Positions 9,013 to 17,871 of a stretch of 64,000 nt of DNA are shown in pieces. Within the stretch, counting starts at the first letter, position 1. Every line of letters starts with the position of its first letter. The notes under the pieces were generated by a model, which had not been told where the DNA came from, ran no database searches, and saw nothing but the letters and a program-made list of their open reading frames with translations. The position numbers were made by a program, and so were the translations under genes. Source of the stretch: Methylorubrum populi (GTDB lineage Bacteria; Pseudomonadota; Alphaproteobacteria; Rhizobiales; Beijerinckiaceae); assembly GCA_020741775.1 (NCBI GenBank), contig DYYG01000013.1, positions 248,001 to 312,000 on the forward strand, written 5' to 3'.

Positions 9013-10263
9013 TCAGGTCGCGGTGCCGCCGACCTGGCCGATCTTCCATTGGAACGGCGGCTGCGTGCCGTTGACGGCGTAATCGCCGACGACGCGGTCC
9101 TTGAAGATGCGCGGGTTGTGCGAGGAGATCGTCCGGGCATTGCGCCAGTGCCGGTCGAGGGCATGCCGGCGGCTCGTGGCCGAGGCGCCCAGCGCATCGA
9201 ACAGGATCGTGCCCGCGTCGAGGACGAGGCCGGTCAGCACGCTCTGGGCTTGCGCCAGCTCGATCTCCGCCGCGACGTTGATCGCCTGTGCCTCCGCCTC
9301 GGGGAGACCGGCGACCCGCGCCTCGTAGGCGCGCTGCACGGCCTGGGCCGCCTGAAGGTTGATCGCCCCCGCCGCGTAGGCGAGGCTATGCACCCGCCCC
9401 ACCACCTGGAGCACCTGCGGGTCGGCGCTGGAGCGGGCTCCGGCGGCGTGGGAATAGGTGCGGTTGCGCTCGCGCACCGCCCGCGCCACCTCGCCCGCCG
9501 CCGCCCGGGCGATCCCGGTGAGGGTGGCCAGATGCACCGCCTGGAAGAAGGCGGGACCGTAGGGAAAGCGCACCTCGGTCGGCAGGGGCTCGCCCACGGC
9601 GGAAGCGTCGTCGAACAGGGCGGTGCCGCTCGCGGTCAGACGCTGGCCGAAGCCGTCCCAATCGTCGATCACCTCGACGCCGGGCCCCCGAGCCGGCACC
9701 ACCACGGAGGTTTCCTCCCCCGCCTCGCCGCTGCCGACGACATCGATCCAATCGGCGAAGAGCGAGCCCGTGGTGTAGTATTTCTGGCCGGTCAGGCCCC
9801 AGCCCTCGCCGCTGCGATGGATCCGGGTCGCGAAGCTGCCGACCGTGGCCGGCCCGGTCTCGGTCCAGGCGCCGCCGAACAGATCACCCGCCGCGAGACG
9901 GGCGATCCAGTGGGTCCGGCGCGGACTTGCCGGGCTGCCGACGGTGTCCTCGGCGAAGCCGACATGGTTGCGCAGGGCCTGCGGCAGGTTGGAATCGGCC
10001 TCCGCCAGTTCGGCCAGCAGCCCGAACAGGTCGGGCAGGCTCGCGCCGAAGCCGCCTTCCGCTTCCGGCACCCGCAGGGCGCCGAAGCGTGCCTCCTTGA
10101 GCCAGCCGATGGCTTCATAGGGCAGCTCCCGCTCCCGCTCGCGGGCCACGGCGCCCTCGCGGATGCGGGCGAAGACCGGGCGGAAGCGGGCGGCGAGGGC
10201 GTCGTAGCGCGGGCTCGGGGGCGTGCCCCAGGCGGCCGATGCGGCGGTGTCGGACTGGCTCAT
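9013..10263 (-). CDS. Acyl-CoA-dehydrogenase-fold flavin monooxygenase, DszC/SfnB-like
   Basis: 416 aa. Acyl-CoA dehydrogenase architecture: an N-terminal helical part (1-125), middle beta domain with TETGPATVG and GLTGQKYYTTGS, and a C-terminal four-helix part with SATSRRHALDRHWRNARTISSHNP. That C-terminal His/Arg block is characteristic of DszC (dibenzothiophene monooxygenase) and SfnB rather than true fatty-acid enzymes. It would use reduced flavin and oxygen to oxidise an organosulfur compound. The protein has no Cys and no Met apart from the initiator in 416 residues, a typical sulfur-sparing composition. It is the last gene of the organosulfur cluster, 32 bp after the ATP-binding protein. 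The exact substrate is unknown. Confidence 0.82.
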   Translation of the reverse strand: MSQSDTAASAAWGTPPSPRYDALAARFRPVFARIREGAVARERERELPYEAIGWLKEARFGALRVPEAEGGFGASLPDLFGLLAELAEADSNLPQALRNHVGFAEDTVGSPASPRRTHWIARLAAGDLFGGAWTETGPATVGSFATRIHRSGEGWGLTGQKYYTTGSLFADWIDVVGSGEAGEETSVVVPARGPGVEVIDDWDGFGQRLTASGTALFDDASAVGEPLPTEVRFPYGPAFFQAVHLATLTGIARAAAGEVARAVRERNRTYSHAAGARSSADPQVLQVVGRVHSLAYAAGAINLQAAQAVQRAYEARVAGLPEAEAQAINVAAEIELAQAQSVLTGLVLDAGTILFDALGASATSRRHALDRHWRNARTISSHNPRIFKDRVVGDYAVNGTQPPFQWKIGQVGGTAT

Positions 10264-10295
10264 CGCGGATCTCGTCGAGTCGAAAGAGGAAAGGG

Positions 10296-11063
10296 TCAGT
10301 GCCGCGTCTCGTCCCCGGCGCCGCCGAGGTAGAGCGCGCCGAGTTGCCCGCTCGCGGCCAGCTCCGCGCTGGAGCCGGAGGCGACCACGCGCCCGCTTTC
10401 CAGCACGACGGCGCGATGGGCGTAGTCCAGCACGAGGTTGGCGCTCTGCTCAGCCACGAGCACGCTCACGCCCTCCTCGCGGTTCAAGCGGGCGACGATC
10501 TCGAAGATCTCGGCGACGATGATCGGCGCCAGCCCCATGGAGGGCTCGTCGAGGAGCAGCAGGGTCGGACGGGTCATCAGGGCGCGCCCGATCGCCACCA
10601 TCTGCTGCTCACCGCCGGAGGTCAGCCCGGCCTTGGCGCCCCGCCGCTGCTTGAGGCGGGGAAACCACGCGTAGATCCGCTCCAGATCCTCGGCGAGCTG
10701 GCGCCGGCTCGGACGGCGGAGATAGCCGCCGGTCAGCAGATTCTCCTCGACCGTGAGCTGGCCGAAGACGTGGCGGCCCTCCAGCACCTGGACGATGCCG
10801 CGGGCCACCAGATCCGCCGGGTCGAGGCGCTGTGTCGCTTCGCCCCGCCAACGGATGGCGCCGCGCCGCAGAGTGCCGCGCTGGGCACCGAGCAGGTTGG
10901 AGATGGCGCGCAACGTCGTGGTCTTGCCGGCCCCGTTGGGGCCGATCAGCGCGACGATCTCCCCCTGTGCGACGGAGAGGGAGACGTCGCGCAGGGCCAG
11001 GATCGAGGCGCCGTAGACCGCCTCGACGGACTCGACATCGAGAAAGGGATGTTCGCTCGCCAT
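10296..11063 (-). CDS. Branched-chain-type ABC transporter ATP-binding protein (LivF class)
   Basis: 255 aa. The ATG at 11063 is chosen because GGAGGA lies 5 nt upstream. A GTG at 11081 would give an exact GTGA overlap with the preceding gene but has no such site. Walker A is GPNGAGKTT, the signature is LTSGGEQQM, and Walker B is LLLLDEPSMGL. The short length and VLEGRHVF are LivF-like. It pairs with the LivG-class ATPase at 15636-16406 to energise the permease. It is separated from the other transporter genes by sfnG, which ties the transporter to the monooxygenases. It has no Cys. Confidence 0.92.
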   Translation of the reverse strand: MASEHPFLDVESVEAVYGASILALRDVSLSVAQGEIVALIGPNGAGKTTTLRAISNLLGAQRGTLRRGAIRWRGEATQRLDPADLVARGIVQVLEGRHVFGQLTVEENLLTGGYLRRPSRRQLAEDLERIYAWFPRLKQRRGAKAGLTSGGEQQMVAIGRALMTRPTLLLLDEPSMGLAPIIVAEIFEIVARLNREEGVSVLVAEQSANLVLDYAHRAVVLESGRVVASGSSAELAASGQLGALYLGGAGDETRH

Positions 11064-11077
11064 GGAATCCTCCGCGC

Positions 11078-12163
11078 TCACGCGAAAACGGGGCTGAGCC
11101 GGGGCGCGGGCGCCTCGCTCCGCAGCAACGGAATCACCTCCCGTCCGAAGGCCGGAAGCTCGTCGGTGAAATGCAGGAAGGCGGTCAGGATCAGGTCGAC
11201 GCCGATCGCCTCGTACTCCCGAATGCGGGCCGTGATCACCTCCGGCGGCCCGAACAGCTTGGTCTTGAAGCCGTCATTGGGCTGGACCAGGTTGGCGTAG
11301 TCCGAATCCGCCCACATGCCGACCTTCTCGGCCGTCGCGGCGCCCGCGTTCCGGGCTTGGTCGCCGAAGGCCTTGACCACCTTCGGATCGGCACCGGCGA
11401 TGATGGCGGCCAATTGCTCGTAGGCTTGCTCGACCGTCGGGCGCTGGATGACGAAGCCATTCAGGCCGAACTTGACCGTGCGCCCCTCGGCCGCGGCCAG
11501 CGCGCGGACCTCGTCGATCTGCGCCTTCACGCCTTCGACGGAATTGCCGTTGAGGAAATACCAATCGGAATGCCTGGCGGCCATTCGCCGGGCAGCCTTG
11601 GAGTTTCCGCCCTGGAAGATCTCGGGATGCGGTGCCGAGACCGGCCTCGGCCGCAACCACCCTTCGTTGATCCGGTAGAAATCGCCCTTGAAGGTCAGGC
11701 TCTCCTGCGTCCAGAGCCCTTTCAACACTTGGATGAATTCTTCCGAACGGCGATAGCGCTCATCGTGGTCGAGCCACGGTTCGCCGAAGGCCCGGAACTC
11801 GTCGCGGAACCAGCCGCTCAGCACGTTGATGGCGAAGCGGCCGCCCGAATAGACGTCGATGGTCGCGCCCATCTTGGCGACCATGGCCGGGTGCCAGAGG
11901 CCGGTATGAATCGCGCTGATCAGCTTCAGCGTCTTGGTGTGAGCCGCGAGCACGGCCGTGCAGGTCACCGCTTCTTGCTGAAGCTCCCAGCCGTGGCTCG
12001 CGATGAAGCGCGCCGGGGCCAGGCCGTATTCGAAGCCGAGTTCTTCGGCCTGTTGAGCAAGCCGCGCGTTGTAGTCGAGGCTCCAATCGGTGCGCTGCTC
12101 GATGTTGCTGATCACGAAGCCGCCGCTGCCGAGCGGCATCCAGTATCCGAAACGAATGGCCAT
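11078..12163 (-). CDS. sfnG: FMNH2-dependent dimethylsulfone monooxygenase SfnG
   Basis: 361 aa, bacterial luciferase-like TIM barrel. The opening IRFGYWMPLGSGGFVISNIEQRTDW, the SAIHTGLWHP block, INVLSGWFRDEF and EIFQGGNSKAARRMAARHSDWYFLNGN match SfnG. It cleaves dimethylsulfone to methanesulfinate and formaldehyde using FMNH2 and oxygen. In a methylotroph both products are useful: sulfur for growth and a C1 unit. No flavin reductase gene is in the cluster, so reduced flavin must come from elsewhere. The gene lies between the substrate-binding protein and a LivF-class ATPase. Confidence 0.9.
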   Translation of the reverse strand: MAIRFGYWMPLGSGGFVISNIEQRTDWSLDYNARLAQQAEELGFEYGLAPARFIASHGWELQQEAVTCTAVLAAHTKTLKLISAIHTGLWHPAMVAKMGATIDVYSGGRFAINVLSGWFRDEFRAFGEPWLDHDERYRRSEEFIQVLKGLWTQESLTFKGDFYRINEGWLRPRPVSAPHPEIFQGGNSKAARRMAARHSDWYFLNGNSVEGVKAQIDEVRALAAAEGRTVKFGLNGFVIQRPTVEQAYEQLAAIIAGADPKVVKAFGDQARNAGAATAEKVGMWADSDYANLVQPNDGFKTKLFGPPEVITARIREYEAIGVDLILTAFLHFTDELPAFGREVIPLLRSEAPAPRLSPVFA

Positions 12164-12277
12164 CGATGCGATCCGATCTGCGGGCGCCGCGGCGGCGAGA
12201 CCGCCGCGGCGTGCTGGCTTCCAATTGCTGGTGGTTCGTACCCTGGCGCGCAGGACCGCAGCCCGGTCCCGCGCCTG

Positions 12278-13654
12278 TCAGCGCGCGCCCGCCTCGGCGG
12301 TGTCGTCCGAGCGGGGGGTGATGCCCTTCTCCTTGGCATAGGCCGCCGCGCGCTCGTAGATCACCGGCAGCAGCAGCTCACGGTCCGACTTCACCCAGCC
12401 GTTGCTGACGATGGCCCATTTGGCGCCGTCCCATTGCAGCACCTTGCCGGCGCCGCCGCCCTCGTGATCCTTGGCGGAGAGGCGCAGCGGCTGGACGAGG
12501 CCATCGGCGCCGATCTGCTTCAGCCGGGCTTCGTCGAGCACGAGATGCTCCAGGCCCCACTGCGTCTCCTCGCCGTTGAGGGGCCGTTTGCCGAAGCGCG
12601 CCTGCGCCGTACGGATCGCCTCGACGGCGATGATCGTCTCGATCAAGCCGGAATTGTAGTAGACGGAGCCGAAGCTCTTCAGGTCCTTGAGGTCGCTCTT
12701 GCCCTGATCGACGATGGCGGCCTTGATCTTCTTGGTGATCTCGAAGTCCTGGCCGGCCGGGAACGGGGTGATGGCGAGATAACCCTTGCCGACGCTGCCG
12801 GCCGGGCGCACGTCCTCCTCCGAGCCGGACCAGATGCCGCCGATGATGCGATCGACCGGGAAGCCGGTCTTGGCCGCGGTCTTGATCGCCACCGGGGTCA
12901 TCACGCCCCAGCCGCGCAGGAACACCCAGTCGGGCTTGATCTGGCGGATGCGCGCCCATTGCGCCGACTGGTCGTTGCCCGGATGCGGCACCGCGATCTG
13001 GATGTTTTCGAAGCCGTAGGTCTTGGCGAGCAGATCGAGCGGGACTTGCGTCTCCTTGCCGTAGGGAGAATCGTGATAGACCGTCGCGATCTTGACGCCC
13101 TTGAGCTTGTCCTTACCGCCGACTTGTTCGGCGATGTAGTTCACCACCGAGGATGCCTCGCTCCAGAAGCTGAACAGCACCGTGAAGCTGTAGGGGAAGA
13201 CGCGGCCGTCGATGGCCTCGGTGCGGCCGTAGCCGGTGGTCAGCAGCGGGATCTTGTCGGCGACCGACTTCTCGGTGAGCGCCTTCGAGACCGGATCGCC
13301 GTGCGGCAGGAAGACCGGCACCGGCGAACCCTCACGGCCGCCCTTCTGCCGCTCGTAGCACTCGACGCCCTTCTCGACCGCCCATTCGGTCTCGCACTCG
13401 TCCCAGAACAGCTTGACGCCGTTGATGCCGCCCTCGACCTCGTTGAGGTAGCGCAGGTAATCGATGATCCCGGCCCAGGACGGGATGCCGGACGAGGCGT
13501 AGGCGCCGACGCGGAAGGTCGCGAGGGGGAAGTACTGTTTCGGGGCCTGGGCACCGGTCTCATCCGCCGCCGAGGCCGAGGGCGAGAGGGCGGGGAGGCC
13601 GGCAAGGCTCGTCGCAAGGGCGACGGCGCGCAGGGCGCGGGACAGGCGTGTCAT
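12278..13654 (-). CDS. Branched-chain-type ABC transporter substrate-binding protein
   Basis: 458 aa from the ATG at 13654. The signal peptide MTRLSRALRAVALATSLAGLPALSPSASA is followed by a type I periplasmic-binding fold (Peripla_BP_6). Visible blocks are FWDECETEWAVEKGVECYERQ, the hinge-like LLTTGYGRTEAIDG, and IATVYHDSPYGKETQVPLDLLAKTYG. The mature protein has one Met and two Cys (in DEC...VEC, possibly a disulfide). Its neighbours suggest an organosulfur or sulfonate-like ligand rather than an amino acid. It lies directly after the two permease genes and before sfnG. Confidence 0.85.
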   Translation of the reverse strand: MTRLSRALRAVALATSLAGLPALSPSASAADETGAQAPKQYFPLATFRVGAYASSGIPSWAGIIDYLRYLNEVEGGINGVKLFWDECETEWAVEKGVECYERQKGGREGSPVPVFLPHGDPVSKALTEKSVADKIPLLTTGYGRTEAIDGRVFPYSFTVLFSFWSEASSVVNYIAEQVGGKDKLKGVKIATVYHDSPYGKETQVPLDLLAKTYGFENIQIAVPHPGNDQSAQWARIRQIKPDWVFLRGWGVMTPVAIKTAAKTGFPVDRIIGGIWSGSEEDVRPAGSVGKGYLAITPFPAGQDFEITKKIKAAIVDQGKSDLKDLKSFGSVYYNSGLIETIIAVEAIRTAQARFGKRPLNGEETQWGLEHLVLDEARLKQIGADGLVQPLRLSAKDHEGGGAGKVLQWDGAKWAIVSNGWVKSDRELLLPVIYERAAAYAKEKGITPRSDDTAEAGAR

Positions 13655-13689
13655 CGGTCGGTTCTCCGAAAAGGACTTTGAGAAGGGGA

Positions 13690-14739
13690 TCAGCGGGCGG
13701 TGCGGCGCAGGCGGCCGAGCAGAGCGGCCAGCCCGTTGGGCTCCTTGATCAGGAAGCCGATGATGAGCGCGCCGAAGATGATGCGCTGGAGGTTCGAGAC
13801 CTGCCCGCCGTCGAGGCTGCCGCCGAGGATGGCGTTCGACAGATGCGTCAGCAGGATCGGCGTCAGCACGATGAAGGCCGCGCCGATGAAGCTGCCGGAC
13901 AGGCTGCCCAGACCGCCGATGATGATGATGAACAGCGCCTGGAACGAGCGGTCGAGATCGAAGCTGCGGGCATCGACGGTGCCGAGATAGGCGAAGGCCC
14001 AGAGCGCCCCGGCGATACCGCTCACCGCCGCCCCGGCGAAGAAGGCGGAGAGCTTGGCTTGCGCCACCGGCACGCCGATCACCGCGGCGGCGGTCTCGCC
14101 GTCGCGCACCGCCCGCCAGTTCCGGCCGGTCTGGCTGCCGACGAGGCGCCATGCCAGCGCGGCAACGACGGTGACGCTGGTCAGCGTCAGGGCATAGCGG
14201 CCCGCCGGGTTCGACAGATCGTGGCCGAGAACGACGAGGCGCGGCGCCGAGATCGCGCTGGAGGTGGCGTAGTTCGAGAACCAGCCGACCTGATTGAAGA
14301 TCCACTCGATCAGGAACTGCGCCGCGAGCGTCGGCGCGATCAGGTAGAAGCCCTTGATGCGCAAGGACGGCAGGCCGACGACGAGCCCGACCGCTCCGGC
14401 GATGAGGCCGCCGCCCGCGAGGCTCACCGGCAGCGGCAAATCGGGCAGGCGCAGCAGCAGGTTGTAGGTGGCATAGGCCCCCACCGCCATGAAGGCGCCG
14501 GTGCCGAGGGACGCCTGACCCGCATAGCCCATGGTCAGGTTCAGGCCGAGCCCGGCCAGCGCCATGATCAGGAACGGGATCAGGATCGCGTTGTACCAGT
14601 AATCGGTGGCGGTGAGCGGGATCGCGACGAAGGCGACGGCGAGGAGCAGGGCGAGACCGGCGGTTCGAACCGGAACCGCGGGCAGGGCCGGACGGCGGCC
14701 GGCTCCGAGACCGGACAGGGTGGCGAGGGCGGGGGGCAT
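13690..14739 (-). CDS. Branched-chain-type ABC transporter permease (LivM class)
   Basis: 349 aa with about nine hydrophobic segments. The LivM signature NLTMGYAGQASLGTGAFMAVGAYA is at about residues 67-90, and GGLGSLSGSFIGAAFIV is the conserved coupling region near the C-terminus. It forms the inner-membrane channel with the LivH-class permease, whose stop is 4 bp upstream of this start. It has four Met and no Cys. The substrate is inferred from context to be an organosulfur compound. Confidence 0.92.
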   Translation of the reverse strand: MPPALATLSGLGAGRRPALPAVPVRTAGLALLLAVAFVAIPLTATDYWYNAILIPFLIMALAGLGLNLTMGYAGQASLGTGAFMAVGAYATYNLLLRLPDLPLPVSLAGGGLIAGAVGLVVGLPSLRIKGFYLIAPTLAAQFLIEWIFNQVGWFSNYATSSAISAPRLVVLGHDLSNPAGRYALTLTSVTVVAALAWRLVGSQTGRNWRAVRDGETAAAVIGVPVAQAKLSAFFAGAAVSGIAGALWAFAYLGTVDARSFDLDRSFQALFIIIIGGLGSLSGSFIGAAFIVLTPILLTHLSNAILGGSLDGGQVSNLQRIIFGALIIGFLIKEPNGLAALLGRLRRTAR

Positions 14740-14743
14740 GGCG

Positions 14744-15625
14744 TCACACTCTCTCGATGGCGCGTTCGCCGAACAGGCCGGCTGGCCGCACCAGCAGGAA
14801 GACGACCGCGAGCCCGTAGGCGAACCAGGTGGAAACGGAGCCGCCGAGCAGCGGCCCGAGATAGATCTCGGCGAGCGCGTCGCCGGCGCCGACGATGAGG
14901 CCGCCGACGATGGCGCCGGTGATCGAGGTGAAGCCGCCGATGATCAGCACCGGGAGCGCCTTCAGCACCACGAAGGTGAGGGAGAACTGCACCCCCTGGC
15001 GCGCGCCCCAGAGCAGACCCGCCACCAGGGCGACGAAGCCGGCCACCGCCCAGACCGCCGCCCACAGGACCGGCAGCCGGATACCGATGGAGAGCGCCGC
15101 CTGCGGATCGTCGGCGACCGCCCGCAGCGACACGCCGATCCGGGTGCGCTCGAAGAACAGCGCCAGGGCGATCACCAGGGCGCCGGCGGCGAGGGCTGCC
15201 ACGAGATCGAAGGAACTGAGCTGGATCGGGCCGATCTCGACCGGCAGATCGCTGATGCCGAGATCGAGTTCGTGGACGCTCGCGCCCATCAGGAACTGCG
15301 AAGCCCCCTCGATCACGTAGGACAGGCCGAGCGTGGCCATGAACAGCGTGATCTGCGACCGGTTGACCAGCGGCCGCAGCACCACCCGTTCGACGGCGAC
15401 CGCCAGCGTCACCATGACGGCCAGGGTGATCAGTCCGGCGAGCCAGAACGGCACGTCCCGCTCGGTCAGCGTCACGAAGGTGAGCGCGGCGCAGAGCACC
15501 ATCGCCCCTTGGGCGAAGTTGAACACGCCCGACGCCTTGTAGATCAGCACGAAGCCGATCGCGACGAGAGCGTACATCACGCCGGCGAGCAGACCGCCCG
15601 CGAGCGTCTCCAGAAAGAAGCTCAT
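14744..15625 (-). CDS. Branched-chain-type ABC transporter permease (LivH class)
   Basis: 293 aa with about eight membrane segments. MSFFLETLAGGLLAGVMYALVAIGFVLIYKASGVFNFAQGAMV is the classic LivH N-terminus, and LPVLIIGGFTSITGAIVGGLIVG is the conserved cytoplasmic-loop region. It is the second half of the permease pair. The gaps to the upstream ATPase (10 bp) and the downstream LivM-class gene (4 bp) indicate one transcript. Confidence 0.92.
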   Translation of the reverse strand: MSFFLETLAGGLLAGVMYALVAIGFVLIYKASGVFNFAQGAMVLCAALTFVTLTERDVPFWLAGLITLAVMVTLAVAVERVVLRPLVNRSQITLFMATLGLSYVIEGASQFLMGASVHELDLGISDLPVEIGPIQLSSFDLVAALAAGALVIALALFFERTRIGVSLRAVADDPQAALSIGIRLPVLWAAVWAVAGFVALVAGLLWGARQGVQFSLTFVVLKALPVLIIGGFTSITGAIVGGLIVGAGDALAEIYLGPLLGGSVSTWFAYGLAVVFLLVRPAGLFGERAIERV

Positions 15626-15635
15626 GGGGTGCCCC

Positions 15636-16406
15636 TCAATGCGGCTTGCCGAGATAGGCCGCGATCACGGCCGGGTCGTTGCGGACGGCGTCGGGGGGGC
15701 CGTCACCGACCTTGCGGCCATAATCGAGCACCACGACGTGGTCGGACAGGCTCATCACCACGCCGATATCGTGCTCGATCAGCACGATGGTGGTGCCGCG
15801 CTCGTCGCGGGCCGCTGCGATGAAGCGGGCCATCGCCCGCTTCTCCTCGCCGTTCATGCCGGCCATCGGCTCGTCGAGGAGCAGGAGCGTGGGCCGGGCC
15901 ACCAGCGCGCGGGCGAGATCGACCCGCTTCTGGATTCCGTAGGGAAGCGTGGCGACGATACGGTCGCGGTAGGGGTTCAGTTCGAGGAAACCGAGCGTCT
16001 CCTCCGCCGCCGCGCGGAAGCGGCGCGTCTCGGCGGCGTCGCGGGGGAGCCCCAGCGCGTGCTCGACCAGCGTGGTGCGGCTGTGTCGCGCGAGGCCGGA
16101 GAGTACGTTGTCGAAGACGCTGAGGCCGGAGAACAGGGCCGCGTGCTGGAAGGTGCGCCCGATCCCCCGCCGCGCCGCCGCGCCGGGGCGGATCGAGCGC
16201 AGGCGCTCGCCGTCGAAGGCGACATGGCCTTCATCGGCCCGGTAGACGCCGTTGAGGATGTTGAGCAGGGACGACTTGCCCGCCCCGTTCGGGCCGATGA
16301 GCGCGCAGATCTCGCCGCGCTCGACCGAAAAGCTGAGGGCATGGATCGCCTTCAGCCCCTTGAACGAGAGGGAGACGTCGGAGAGTTCGAGGATCGGGTC
16401 CGCCAT
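15636..16406 (-). CDS. Branched-chain-type ABC transporter ATP-binding protein (LivG class)
   Basis: 256 aa from the ATG at 16406, with GAGG 6 nt upstream; a GTG at 16418 would overlap the previous stop. Walker A is GPNGAGKSSLL, the Q-loop region is GIGRTFQHAALF, and Walker B is LLLLDEPMAGM. The signature is degenerate: LPYGIQKRVDLARAL in place of LSxGxQ. This LPYG form occurs in many LivG-class proteins and does not imply loss of function. It should pair with the LivF-class ATPase encoded at 10296-11063. Confidence 0.92.
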   Translation of the reverse strand: MADPILELSDVSLSFKGLKAIHALSFSVERGEICALIGPNGAGKSSLLNILNGVYRADEGHVAFDGERLRSIRPGAAARRGIGRTFQHAALFSGLSVFDNVLSGLARHSRTTLVEHALGLPRDAAETRRFRAAAEETLGFLELNPYRDRIVATLPYGIQKRVDLARALVARPTLLLLDEPMAGMNGEEKRAMARFIAAARDERGTTIVLIEHDIGVVMSLSDHVVVLDYGRKVGDGPPDAVRNDPAVIAAYLGKPH

Positions 16407-16414
16407 CCTGAGCC

Positions 16415-17818
16415 TCACTCCGCCGCTTCCAGGCGGGAGGCTTGCCGCGCCTTCACCGCCTCGATGTCACGGTAGCCATGGGCCGGATGGGTCTCCGGCA
16501 GGAGCGGCCCGCGCCCGAACAGCTTTTCGCGCAGCGTTCCGGGGCGGTATGCCTTCGGGTAGACGCCGCGCCGCTGGAGTTCGGGCACCAGCAGGTTGAC
16601 CGTGTCCTCGAAGGTTTCCGGCGTCACCGCGTAGGCGAGGTTGAAGCCGTCGACATCGGTCTCCTCGACCCATTCCTGGAGGATGTCGGCCACCGTCGCG
16701 GCCGAGCCGACGAAGACCGGACCGATGCCGCCGATGCCGCCCCAGCGGGCCAGTTCCGCGATCGCCCACGGCTTCTCGGCGGAGGAGAAGCTCTCGACCA
16801 TCGAGACGATGGCGTTGGTCTCGACCTTCTTCACCAGATCGGTCGGCGCATATTGGCCGAAATCGATCCCGCTCCAGCCCGACATGAACACCAGCGCACC
16901 GTCGTAAGACGTATAGGACTGGTATTCCTCGAATTTCTTCTGCGCCGCTTCGTCGGTCTCGGCGACGATGACCGTGGTGAGATTGTAGATCAGCACGTCG
17001 CGGGCCGAGCGGCCGGCGGCGACGGCCTTCGCCCGCACATCGGCGACATAGGCCTTGAGCATGGATTTCAGGGGCGCGCCGACGAAGACGCACTCGGCAT
17101 GGCCGGCCGCGAAGGCCTTGCCCGGTCCGGACGCGCCGGCCTGATAGAGCACCGGCGTGCGCTGGGGCGAGGGTTCGCAGAGATGATAGCCCGGTACGGT
17201 GAAGTGCCGGCCGCGATGATCGATCTCGTGCACCTTGGACGGATCGGTGAAGATCCGCCGCTCACGGTCTCGCAGGACCGCGCCCTCTTCCCAGCTGCCC
17301 TCGAACAGCTTGTAGAGCACCTCGACATATTCGGCGGCGACCTCGTAGCGGTTGTCGTGGCGCTGAAGCCCCAACTGGCCGACATTCTTCGCCCCACTCT
17401 CGAGATACGAGGTGACGATGTTCCAGCCGACGCGGCCCTTGGTGTGATGGTCGGCGGTCGAGAGGCGGCGGGCGAAGGTGTAGGGGTGCTCGAAGGAGGT
17501 CGAGGCGGTGATGCCGATGCCGAGATGCTCGGTGGCCAGCGCGATCGGGGCGGCGAGCTGGAGCGGGTCGTTGACCGGGATCTGCGCCGCCTGATGCAGC
17601 GCGTGCCAATTCGATCCCTTGTAGACGTCGTAGTACCCCACGACGTCGGCGATGAAGATCCCGTCGAAGATGCCCCGCTCCAGCGTGCGGGCGAGATCCT
17701 GCCAGTATTCGAGATCCTTGTACTGCCACGAACGGTCTCGCGGGTGGGCCCAGAGCCCCGGCGACTGGTGGCCGACGCAGTTCATATCGAAGGCGTTGAA
17801 GCGGATCTGGCGCGTCAT
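16415..17818 (-). CDS. NtaA/SnaA/DszA-family FMNH2-dependent monooxygenase
   Basis: 467 aa, luciferase-like fold. Family marks are FNAFDMNCVGHQSPGLWAHPRD, YWQDLARTLERGIFDGIFIADVVGYYDVY, ARRLSTADHHTKGRVGWNIVTSYLESGAKN, and PVLYQAGASGPGKAFAAGHAECVFVGAP. This is the DszA-type sulfone monooxygenase group, which opens C-S bonds of sulfones using FMNH2 and oxygen. Nitrilotriacetate and pristinamycin IIA enzymes belong to the same family, so the substrate is uncertain. It is the first enzyme gene after the porin. With SfnG and the DszC-like protein it forms a three-monooxygenase set around one transporter. Confidence 0.85.
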   Translation of the reverse strand: MTRQIRFNAFDMNCVGHQSPGLWAHPRDRSWQYKDLEYWQDLARTLERGIFDGIFIADVVGYYDVYKGSNWHALHQAAQIPVNDPLQLAAPIALATEHLGIGITASTSFEHPYTFARRLSTADHHTKGRVGWNIVTSYLESGAKNVGQLGLQRHDNRYEVAAEYVEVLYKLFEGSWEEGAVLRDRERRIFTDPSKVHEIDHRGRHFTVPGYHLCEPSPQRTPVLYQAGASGPGKAFAAGHAECVFVGAPLKSMLKAYVADVRAKAVAAGRSARDVLIYNLTTVIVAETDEAAQKKFEEYQSYTSYDGALVFMSGWSGIDFGQYAPTDLVKKVETNAIVSMVESFSSAEKPWAIAELARWGGIGGIGPVFVGSAATVADILQEWVEETDVDGFNLAYAVTPETFEDTVNLLVPELQRRGVYPKAYRPGTLREKLFGRGPLLPETHPAHGYRDIEAVKARQASRLEAAE

Positions 17819-17871
17819 GAGACTTCGTCTGTTGAGGGGATCGGCGGGCGGGGCGGGGTGAGCGGATGGGC

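Noticed and set aside
9013..10263. Ordinary fatty-acyl-CoA dehydrogenase
   Set aside because: The DszC/SfnB-like C-terminal His/Arg block and the setting among organosulfur monooxygenases argue for a flavin monooxygenase.
10832..13681. 949-codon plus-strand frame across the SfnG and binding-protein genes
   Set aside because: High GC makes long antisense frames common. The minus-strand genes have signals, motifs and ribosome binding sites; this frame has none.
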